A DNA stretch of 64,000 nucleotides from an uncultured Saprospiraceae bacterium (GTDB lineage: Bacteria; Bacteroidota; Bacteroidia; Chitinophagales; Saprospiraceae). The position numbers and the translations under genes were made by a program. This document shows positions 57,091-64,000 of the stretch, piece after piece (position 1 is the stretch's first letter; each line of letters opens with the position of its first letter). Location: NCBI GenBank assembly GCA_938015435.1, contig CALLPN010000019.1, positions 26,698 through 90,697 of the forward strand, in the 5' to 3' direction. The notes below the pieces were generated by a model. That model was not told the DNA's origin. It worked only from the letters and a program-made list of their open reading frames with translations, and ran no database searches.

Positions 57091-57333
57091 AGTATACTCA
57101 AGAGAAAACGGCATTTAATCTCTATTGAATGCGAATTATATTATTGTAATTATCGAAAAAAATGTGAATATATAATTCAATATTTTCGGTTATTATGAAA
57201 GGAACATTCATTGATTACCAATATTCAATTAATCAAAAAATAACTTAATGCTAGTTTCTAGTAAATATTCTAATGACACTATTAGGCCATATTGAAATTA
57301 AAGTAATATAATCAGCAGCAATTTGTTTTTTAT

Positions 57334-57522
57334 ATGTTTAATAACGATAACTCTCACAACACTATGAAATCAAAAAATCATAACGCCTATCATTTTCATT
57401 TTATCTGTATGGAGTGTATCGGTCCAAAAAAAAACTATGACTTGTCCGATGAACAGATGGTAAGTATGAATGATGCCAACATCCGCGTGGTTGTCACTTG
57501 CCCTCGTAAACAGTCAAACTAA
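57334..57522 (+). CDS. Doubtful short ORF, 62 aa
   Basis: Small frame with ICMECIGPKKN and TCPRKQ, which could hold a zinc-like cysteine arrangement. No family recognised. It overlaps the minus-strand transposase-like fragment by about 30 bases. It may be chance; kept only because it lies in a gap with no other gene. Confidence 0.2.
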   Translation: MFNNDNSHNTMKSKNHNAYHFHFICMECIGPKKNYDLSDEQMVSMNDANIRVVVTCPRKQSN

Positions 57523-57787
57523 CGTGTACACAAAACGGCAAATTAAGAATGGAATTTACCCTGCTAAAAGTAGGAAGTTGTAAACCTAAAAAATCAAAGT
57601 AATAAATAATACTCTCTTCATTGTAAAAACCTTTCGATTTAATATCAATGCTCGCGTAACCCTCTGAAAATATATGCTTTTCATCCAAACGAAAAATATA
57701 ATGCGTTCTATTCTTATCTACTGATTTTACTATGAAGAAATCTACTAATGCTTCTGGAAACAGTAATGATGCTAATTGTTTTTCCAC
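57494..57787 (-). pseudogene. Transposase N-terminal fragment, ISAon1-like
   Basis: 97-residue frame. The first 60 residues (LLFPEALVDFFIVKSV, HYIFRLDEKHIFSEGY, IKSKGFYNEESI) resemble the N-terminal region protein of ISAon1-family transposases, which has PE-LLDYF, DEKNI and SKGFY blocks. The expected basic RRRRW segment is missing and the frame diverges after FDFLG. No catalytic DDE part is visible nearby. Likely a decayed insertion sequence; similarity judged by eye. Confidence 0.45.
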
Positions 57788-58423
57788 TTGTTATATATAA
57801 GCCTTTTTTATTCCTTAATCTACAGAAACCCCAATTTTTCATCCTGATCCACTTTAACACCCTAATATGTGTAACATGCCTGGCTTACAAAAAAAAAGAA
57901 GGACTGCATCCCCATGCAGCCCCCCCATCTTGAAAAAACTCTACCAAACTCTTTAGGCAATAGAACATTTATGCCAGTGATATCCTGTATTCCAAAAATG
58001 ATGTCAAAATTGACGAACGGTCGTTGATATGTAAAGTACCTGACGTAAATCAGATGCTCTTTATACAATGGAAGAAGGAAGTGAAAAGTAGGTGACATTT
58101 CCGAGGGGGAACTTTGGCCTAAAGCTGCCCAAAAGACGTAAGATGAATGTTCGTTTCTAATGGGGGACTTCTAGTCTTCGAATTGTACTAGATTGAAGGA
58201 TTTGTTATTCCAAAAGAATATATCTTTCTATGCTTTGATACTCCAAAAATAGCTCAGAGATCCTATACAATTCTATACAAGAATATCAGATATCGATATC
58301 AAATGCGACGCATTCCTATTGACTAACAATCAAGATATGAATTTAAAAAACCAACAAACAAAGCTTAATCGAATCAAGAGTTCATTAAAATTGAAAAGAC
58401 CATCCAAAGGTCATCAAGATAAG
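57788..58423. other. Intergenic region downstream of methylmalonyl-CoA mutase
   Basis: About 635 bases. It holds a minus-strand terminator-like hairpin at 57890-57922 and a frame at 57862-58098 judged not to be a gene. The rest shows no RNA gene or repeat. It may contain debris of the neighbouring insertion sequence. Confidence 0.45.
57890..57922 (-). terminator. Terminator-like hairpin with long T-run
   Basis: On the minus strand GGCTGCAT GGGG ATGCAGTCC (one bulged A), then TTCTTTTTTTTT. It lies about 500 bases after the mutase stop codon, too far for a usual terminator, so it may end an unseen RNA or be left over from a mobile element. Confidence 0.6.
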
Positions 58424-60568
58424 CTATGATTCTTCTTTGAGTTCATTAATCAATATGGAAAGTATTTCTGCAGCTGCTTCCGCAATGATAGTACCAGGAC
58501 CAAAGACCGCTGCTGCTCCTGCATCAAATAATAATTGATAATCCTGCGGAGGAATTACTCCTCCGACTATTACCATGATATCACCTCTACCGATCTTCTC
58601 AAGCTCATGTATCGTCTCAGGAACTAATGTCTTATGTCCGGCAGCCAATGATGAAATTCCAAGTATGTGTACGTCATTTTCGGCAGCTTGACGAGCGGCT
58701 TCTTCTGGAGTCTGAAATAAAGGTCCTATATCAACGTCAAAGCCAAGATCAGCAAAACTTGTGGCTATAATCTTTGCGCCTCTATCATGTCCATCTTGAC
58801 CTAGTTTTGCGACCATTATCCTTGGACGTCTGCCTTCTAATTTTGCAAATTCATCGGATAATTTTCTTGCATTACTGAATTTCTCATCCATCTTTATTTC
58901 TTTTGCATATACACCAGAAACTGACTTAGCGGTTGCTTTATACCTTCCGTATTCCGCCTCTATGGCATCTGAAATCTCACCTAATGTAGCTCTACATCGA
59001 GCGGCCTCAACTGCGGCAGCCAATATATTTTGATTCGAATTTTTTGCTGCTTCTGTTATTTTGGCTAATGCCTCGTCTACTTTAGACTGATCCCTATTGG
59101 CTTTGATTTCCTTAAGTCTGGCCAATTGACTGTTACGTACTTTAGTATTATCGACTTCTAGAGTTTCTAATTGTGTGAGTGATTCTGGTTTAAATATATT
59201 GACACCTACAACTTGCTGAGCCATGCTATCAATCTGAGCTTGCTTACGTGCTGCAGCTTCTTCTATTCTAGATTTTGGCAATCCAGATTCTATAGCCTTC
59301 GTCATTCCTCCTAAGTCTTCGACTTCTAATATATGCTTCCAGGCATTCTCTATAAGATCATTGGTCAACGACTCGACATAATATGATCCCGACCAAGGAT
59401 CTATAGCTTGTGTGATACCTAGATCAGATTGCATATACTTCTGAGTATCTCTTGCTATTCCTGCCGAATAATCTGTTGGTAGAGCTATCGCTTCATCCAA
59501 TGAATTGGTATGAAGTGATTGGGTCCCTCCAAATGTAGCAGCTAGACCTTCTATACATGTTCGTGCAACATTGTTATAAGGATCTTGTGCGGTAAGGCTA
59601 TAACCTGATGTTTGGCAATGAGTCCTCAACGCCATCGACTTAACATTCTGCGGATCGTACTGCTTAACGATCCGAGCCCACAACACTCTTGCTGCTCTCA
59701 TCTTAGCGATCTCCATGAAAAAATTCATACCGATACCCCAAAAGAATGAGAATCGCGGTACAAATTCGTCCACCTTGAGTCCTGCTTTCATACCAGCTCT
59801 AATATACTCCCAAGCATCTGCAAGAGTGTACGCTAACTCTATATCTGCTGGCGCTCCTGCCTCATGCATATGATAACCGGAAATACTAATACTATTAAAC
59901 CTAGGCATATGCTTACTCGTGTAAGCGAATATATCAGATACAATACGCATACTTCCTTGAGGAGGATAGATATAAGTATTACGAACCATAAACTCTTTGA
60001 GAATATCATTTTGAATCGTACCGCTCAGCTTTGATGGATCTACTCCCTGCTCTTCGGCAGCCACTATATAGAATGCCATAATCGGCAATACCGCACCATT
60101 CATCGTCATAGAAACTGACATTTCACCCAAAGGAATCTGATCAAATAAAATCTTCATATCATCCACTGAATCGATAGCAACTCCTGCCATACCAACATCA
60201 CCCTTTACTCTAGGATGGTCAGAATCATATCCTCTATGTGTCGCTAAATCAAATGCGACCGACAATCCTTTTTGGCCTGCAGCAAGATTTCGTCTATAAA
60301 ATGCATTACTAGCTTCCGCAGTGGAAAATCCAGCATACTGCCTGATAGTCCACGGTCTACTGGTATACATTGTACTATAAGGACCACGTAAATATGGTGC
60401 AAGTCCGCTGACATATCCAAGATGTGGCGAATGATCAATGTCACTTAATGAATAACTACTCTTGAGGTCAATTAACTCTTGAGTCTTAGCTACATTATAT
60501 GTAGTTGATGAAGTCCTAGATAATGATGTATCTAGTTGATGTGATTGGATAAGGGCTTGCTTACTCAT
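58424..60568 (-). CDS. scpA: Methylmalonyl-CoA mutase, full-length catalytic chain
   Basis: 714 aa, isomerises methylmalonyl-CoA and succinyl-CoA using adenosylcobalamin. The TIM-barrel half has [18 protein letters not shown] (near residue 66) and [14 protein letters not shown]; the C-terminal B12 domain has the DxHxxG motif in [12 protein letters not shown] (near 600), plus IVGGVIPP and FGPGT. Length equals E. coli ScpA, the homodimeric type; no small mutA subunit gene is adjacent. Links propionate or branched-chain breakdown to the TCA cycle. Confidence 0.96.
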   Translation of the reverse strand: MSKQALIQSHQLDTSLSRTSSTTYNVAKTQELIDLKSSYSLSDIDHSPHLGYVSGLAPYLRGPYSTMYTSRPWTIRQYAGFSTAEASNAFYRRNLAAGQKGLSVAFDLATHRGYDSDHPRVKGDVGMAGVAIDSVDDMKILFDQIPLGEMSVSMTMNGAVLPIMAFYIVAAEEQGVDPSKLSGTIQNDILKEFMVRNTYIYPPQGSMRIVSDIFAYTSKHMPRFNSISISGYHMHEAGAPADIELAYTLADAWEYIRAGMKAGLKVDEFVPRFSFFWGIGMNFFMEIAKMRAARVLWARIVKQYDPQNVKSMALRTHCQTSGYSLTAQDPYNNVARTCIEGLAATFGGTQSLHTNSLDEAIALPTDYSAGIARDTQKYMQSDLGITQAIDPWSGSYYVESLTNDLIENAWKHILEVEDLGGMTKAIESGLPKSRIEEAAARKQAQIDSMAQQVVGVNIFKPESLTQLETLEVDNTKVRNSQLARLKEIKANRDQSKVDEALAKITEAAKNSNQNILAAAVEAARCRATLGEISDAIEAEYGRYKATAKSVSGVYAKEIKMDEKFSNARKLSDEFAKLEGRRPRIMVAKLGQDGHDRGAKIIATSFADLGFDVDIGPLFQTPEEAARQAAENDVHILGISSLAAGHKTLVPETIHELEKIGRGDIMVIVGGVIPPQDYQLLFDAGAAAVFGPGTIIAEAAAEILSILINELKEES

Positions 60569-60609
60569 AGAGTTGCAAGGTAAGAAGATTCCTAGTTTAT
60601 CGCTAGGTA

Positions 60610-61029
60610 TTAGTTAAGATAGTCTTTATTGAAGATCACCCCTTTACGAGCATCGTATCCCGGTTTAATTCCATTTTGAATCAACTCTTTTTTGTATTCA
60701 AAAGAATTGGGATCTACTATGAATACCTTGCAAGCAATCGCAAGAGATAGTTCATCGTGTGTTTTCTTCCAGACATTGGCTAATTCGATAGCAGTAGAAT
60801 TATAATCTTTGCTCCACTTTTTTCCTACTACAATTTCAAGAGAAAAAACGCCATTACGGAATGATAGAAGTCTACTAGATAGCCCAAAGCCTACCTTGTA
60901 GTACATGTCATTTTCCTGTGAGTGCCGTTTATTTAATCTTTCAATATCCATACTGGATAGAGATAAAACAGAAATTATGCCAAGTTCAAAATGCTTTAAA
61001 ATTTTTGGAATCGAAAGCTTATTCATCAA
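60610..61029 (-). CDS. Hypothetical protein, 139 aa
   Basis: Unrecognised soluble protein without signal peptide or membrane segment. Contains [34 protein letters not shown] and a helical segment [16 protein letters not shown] (quoted in parts). It lies between the alkaline phosphatase and mutase genes on the same strand, gaps 33 and 41 bases, so it may be co-transcribed. Two Met in a row at the start; either could be used. Confidence 0.5.
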   Translation of the reverse strand: MMNKLSIPKILKHFELGIISVLSLSSMDIERLNKRHSQENDMYYKVGFGLSSRLLSFRNGVFSLEIVVGKKWSKDYNSTAIELANVWKKTHDELSLAIACKVFIVDPNSFEYKKELIQNGIKPGYDARKGVIFNKDYLN

Positions 61030-61062
61030 AGAATTAAACAGCCAAATACACTATTAATTCAA

Positions 61063-62214
61063 TTACTTTGAGGCAGTAATATCTGGCCATCCATAAGCTT
61101 CTCTCATCTTATGATAGATCGCAGTGTTATCATAGATTCCGCGGAATAGCTCTTCTTTAGGTCCATGGGCAAAGACGCATATCATCTCCGCAGTATGGTA
61201 ATCAGACGTAAAAGCAGTTACTAATTTTTCTCTTGTAGAACCTTTTTGGATTGCGAAACCTCCAGTCTCATGATCTGCTGTAACGACTACTAATGTCTCT
61301 CCATCTTGTTCTGCCCAATCTAACACTGCACCTAATGTATTATCAAAATCTATCATCTCACTGACAATAAAATCTGCGTCATTAGCATGTCCACCCCAAT
61401 CTATTTGTGATCCTTCGATCATCAAGAAAAAGCCATTATCTTTCTTATCCAATGCATTGATAGCCATGAGCGATGCCTTCTCTAAGTAATCACGACCTTG
61501 TGATACTGGCAACGGATCGTCTAAGGATGTGAGGAAAGCAAAATTCTTACCCTCAGCTATTTTCATAGTATCTAATTCATTATTAAAATAATCTCCTACT
61601 TGATATCCTTTATCTCTAAGCTCTTGCAAGAGATCTCTGCCGTCATCTCTATTGTTAAAGTATTTAGCACCTCCGCCAATGAAGCAATCTATTTCAGTCT
61701 TCAGAAAATCGGCAGCTATCTCTTCGTAATTACGTCTATACTTATTATGCGCAATGTAACTTGCTGGAGTAGCATGCACTATCGTAGATGTCGATACTAG
61801 ACCAGTAGCCAACATTTTCATTTCGGCTTCTTCCAGAATAGTTGAGATCGGTAACGTATCAATATCCACCGCAATCGCACCATTATATGTTTTTTGCCCG
61901 CAAGCAAATGCTGTGGCACCTGCTGCACTATCTGTAACTAAACTATTAGCGGCATGCGACTTATGTAAACCGATCGTCTTCATCCGTTCTAGATTTAGCT
62001 TATCTTGATTAGAATACATACCAGCCGTAATCTGAGATAATCCCATACCGTCTCCAACCAAAAAGATGATATTCTTTGGCTTCTTTACCGCTGATCGCAC
62101 AGAACTAGTTGTCGTTGTTACAGTAGTAGACTCCACTTGAGTTTCCATTTTCTTAGGAGTATTACAACCGTAGAAGGTTAAAAAAGTGGCTATCGTCAAT
62201 AAGAGTAATTTCAT
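61063..62214 (-). CDS. Alkaline phosphatase lipoprotein
   Basis: 383 aa from ATG 62214, which opens a signal peptide with lipobox FYGC (Cys near residue 17); an extension to 62268 has no such features. Metal sites: IIFLVGDGMGLSQ (Asp), nucleophile Ser in VTDSAAGATAFACG, IEGSQIDWGGHAND (Asp and His), TADHETGGFA and the C-terminal HTAEMICVFAHG-type segment (His). A Thr/Ser-rich linker follows the lipid anchor. Releases phosphate from esters outside the inner membrane. Confidence 0.93.
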   Translation of the reverse strand: MKLLLLTIATFLTFYGCNTPKKMETQVESTTVTTTTSSVRSAVKKPKNIIFLVGDGMGLSQITAGMYSNQDKLNLERMKTIGLHKSHAANSLVTDSAAGATAFACGQKTYNGAIAVDIDTLPISTILEEAEMKMLATGLVSTSTIVHATPASYIAHNKYRRNYEEIAADFLKTEIDCFIGGGAKYFNNRDDGRDLLQELRDKGYQVGDYFNNELDTMKIAEGKNFAFLTSLDDPLPVSQGRDYLEKASLMAINALDKKDNGFFLMIEGSQIDWGGHANDADFIVSEMIDFDNTLGAVLDWAEQDGETLVVVTADHETGGFAIQKGSTREKLVTAFTSDYHTAEMICVFAHGPKEELFRGIYDNTAIYHKMREAYGWPDITASK

Positions 62215-62550
62215 AGTGTATTGAATTAAGCTGTAAAAGTATGATTTTAGTTGGGCTTCTACTACCAATTTTTTGGCTTACACATATAGTAGATTAACGA
62301 TCATTAATTAATAAGACTACCGAACTAATGCGATCTACAGAATATTAGAAGTAGACTGTTAACATCCTAAAGTAGAAAGTCTTTATTATAAAAGTCAATA
62401 GTTTGCTCTCTTACAACAGGATGCAATCCGAATCAGCTCCTAAAGCTAATGATATACATATCTATGCTCGAACCAAATACGTATTAACTATTATGATACA
62501 AGACATGAACATAGATTATTAATACGACGAATCAAAACGACTGCTCTACT

Positions 62551-63768
62551 CTAATCACTTCTAAGTTGAGTCTCTATTCTTGACGCTTTGCGTGCAGGAA
62601 GTATACTTGCGATGTATGATATACCTAGTACCGTAGTGATTACTATTATAAAATCAGTCAACTTGAGCTCTATTGGATATGAGTCCACCATGAATCCTTC
62701 TGGAATTGCAACTAATCCAAACTGCTTCTGAAGAAAATAGAAAAAAAGCGCCAATACGGTTCCTATAACTACGCCAACCAAGCCGATAAGCATTCCTTCT
62801 GCGATAAATATCTCTTTAATCTGCCTTGCCGTCATACCCATAGACTTAAGTATACTGATATCCTTACGCTTATCCAATACAATCATCCATAAGCAACCCA
62901 CCAGATTGAATGCAATGAGAAACATGGTCAATGAAGCAATCAAATAACTCACCCATTTTTCAATATTCATAATCTTAAGGTAAGCCTCATTTTGCTCATA
63001 GCTATTCTTTGTTACGAATCCAGAACCCATAATCTCATCAATACTTGATCTAATTTCATCTTCCTCGTGATCGTCTTCTAATCTTAGTTCCAATGCTGAT
63101 GTTTTATTTTTATAACTCAGTAGTCTATTGACAAATTCATAATTGGAAATGATGTATTGAAGATCTGCTTCACTTTGTACAGAGAATACACCCGATGGGT
63201 ACACTTCCAAAGTTTTGAATGGATTTGACATTGGACCTACCTTTTTCCTCAAAGGCATATGAATAGAAATTGGTGTTATAAGGTCATTATAATTAACTCC
63301 TAATTTCGTTCGCATTCCTGCTCCTATAACAGCATAATTAATATTGTCTTCTTTCAATACATAGTCACCATGCCTTACTGTTGTATCTATATCTGTAGCA
63401 TTATTATATTCGCTATCGACTCCTTTAATAATTCCGACCTCTTGTGCGTCATTATATTCAAATAATGCTGTCTCCTCAATTGTCTTTGACACGGCTATTA
63501 CACCTTCTATAGATTTTATTTGCTTGACTGTTTCATCATTTATTTCAAAAGACTTTCCCTCATCCAATACGATTTTCATATCCGGATTAAAAGAATCAAA
63601 CAAACTAGAAAGCAAAGATTCGAAACCGTTGAATACTGAGAGTATTAAGATCAAAGCTGCAGTTCCTATTGTAATCCCAAGTATAGAGATCCAGGTGATC
63701 ATATTGATCGCATTATTAGATTTTTTGCCTAATAAGTATCTACGTGCTATTTCGAAGGTGAGCTTCAT
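62551..63768 (-). CDS. LolC/LolE-type ABC permease (FtsX fold)
   Basis: 405 aa. Four membrane segments: one at residues 20-45 (MITWISILGITIGTAALILIL, in part), three at about 270-395, with a periplasmic MacB-like domain between. The signature KSMGMTARQIKEIFIAEG joins it to its ATPase. Such proteins pull lipoproteins from the inner membrane in the Lol system or act as related exporters; Bacteroidota often use a single LolCE-like chain. No ATPase gene is in the window. Confidence 0.85.
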   Translation of the reverse strand: MKLTFEIARRYLLGKKSNNAINMITWISILGITIGTAALILILSVFNGFESLLSSLFDSFNPDMKIVLDEGKSFEINDETVKQIKSIEGVIAVSKTIEETALFEYNDAQEVGIIKGVDSEYNNATDIDTTVRHGDYVLKEDNINYAVIGAGMRTKLGVNYNDLITPISIHMPLRKKVGPMSNPFKTLEVYPSGVFSVQSEADLQYIISNYEFVNRLLSYKNKTSALELRLEDDHEEDEIRSSIDEIMGSGFVTKNSYEQNEAYLKIMNIEKWVSYLIASLTMFLIAFNLVGCLWMIVLDKRKDISILKSMGMTARQIKEIFIAEGMLIGLVGVVIGTVLALFFYFLQKQFGLVAIPEGFMVDSYPIELKLTDFIIVITTVLGISYIASILPARKASRIETQLRSD

Positions 63769-63784
63769 AGGGGAAAGGTAGTAA

Positions 63785-63836
63785 TAAAGAACAAGTTCAA
63801 AGTATCAAGAACAAGTTCAAGTTCAAGTGTAAAGTT
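63785..63836. repeat. Short imperfect repeats around GAACAAGTTC
   Basis: The palindrome GAACAAGTTC occurs at about 63789 and 63809 in nearly identical context, followed by further AAGTTCAA copies. It lies directly upstream of the permease gene and could be a promoter-proximal operator or simple repeat. Confidence 0.55.
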
Positions 63837-63864
63837 CAATTATATAGGGCGAAAACTGAGGAAT

Positions 63865-64000
63865 TCCATGTGTTCGGAGTCCATGTGTTTCGGAGTCCAT
63901 GTGTTTCGGAGTCCATGTGTTCGGAGTCCATGTGTTCGGAGTCCATGTGTTCGGAGTCCATGTGTTCGGAGTCCATGTGTTCGGAGTCCATGTGTTTTTT
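63865..64000. repeat. 15/16-base minisatellite reaching the window edge
   Basis: Eight full units plus a partial ninth of TCCATGTGTTCGGAG (units 2 and 3 have an extra T, 16 bases). Units are otherwise identical, which suggests recent expansion. The last unit ends in a T-run at the edge. The frame changes between units, so it is not coding. Confidence 0.92.

Noticed and set aside
57862..58098. Minus-strand ORF of 78 residues
   Set aside because: It runs through the terminator hairpin and its T-run (FFFFV), has no recognisable family and no start signal.

Overview
This window looks like chromosomal DNA of an AT-rich member of the Bacteroidota, probably a saprospiria-like marine or sludge lineage. 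The evidence is: several secreted proteins with type IX secretion (T9SS) C-terminal sorting domains of type A (14660-15802, 31194-32396, 45614-46687) and type B / CHU_C (24471-28262, 29348-30586); SprB-type repeats; Rho with a large Asn/Arg/Lys-rich insert; few Shine-Dalgarno sites; and -7 promoter boxes of the Bacteroidota form TAnnTTTG, four of them in strong promoter contexts. Family and genus cannot be fixed from the sequence alone.

Layout. 1-2600: end of a TPR-type gene, a MobA/MocA-like nucleotidyltransferase, two lipoproteins and a decayed duplicate of one of them. 2635-9406: a complete tryptophan operon on the minus strand (trpE-G-D-C-F-B-A). It is preceded by a strong promoter and a classical attenuator whose 18-residue leader peptide carries three consecutive Trp codons; trpG and trpD are separated by a tandem hairpin repeat. 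9505-21475: thymidine kinase, a Bacteroidota-specific hypothetical, a rhomboid protease, an EF-hand protein, a DUF4105/Lnb-like membrane protein, HlyIII, a T9SS cargo, an MsbA-like exporter and the fatty-acid/EF-P cluster fabH-efp-accB-accC. 22044-32396: thioredoxin-SPOR protein, hutI, a 1263-residue SprB-repeat adhesin, a DUF1573 lipoprotein, a LamG protein, a YbaB-family protein and another T9SS cargo. 32848-44478: ftsK, an MscS channel, serS-peptidase-frr followed by a mosaic hairpin-repeat array, rho, rpmH (absent from simple long-ORF lists), rnpA and a YpdA-like reductase.

44548-45113 holds tRNA-Asn with its own promoter and terminator, then a small GIY-YIG nuclease gene whose stop codon lies inside a second, broken copy of the same tRNA. 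It looks like a minimal tRNA-associated mobile element. 45492-57042 is an accessory block: a T9SS cargo, a 1703-residue propeller/PKD/GEVED protein ending in calcium-loop repeats, two paralogous TPR-HTH regulators facing each other, a truncated copy of the T9SS cargo, and a 90-bp tandem repeat. 57494-57787 resembles a transposase remnant. 58424-63768 carries methylmalonyl-CoA mutase, a small unknown, an alkaline phosphatase lipoprotein and a LolC/E-type permease. The window ends in a 15/16-bp minisatellite.

The most interesting points are the GIY-YIG/tRNA-Asn duplication, the Trp attenuator, a hairpin-module repeat family shared by two distant loci (trpG-trpD and downstream of frr), the 90-bp repeats with a 13-bp inverted repeat, and the duplicated cargo/regulator block.
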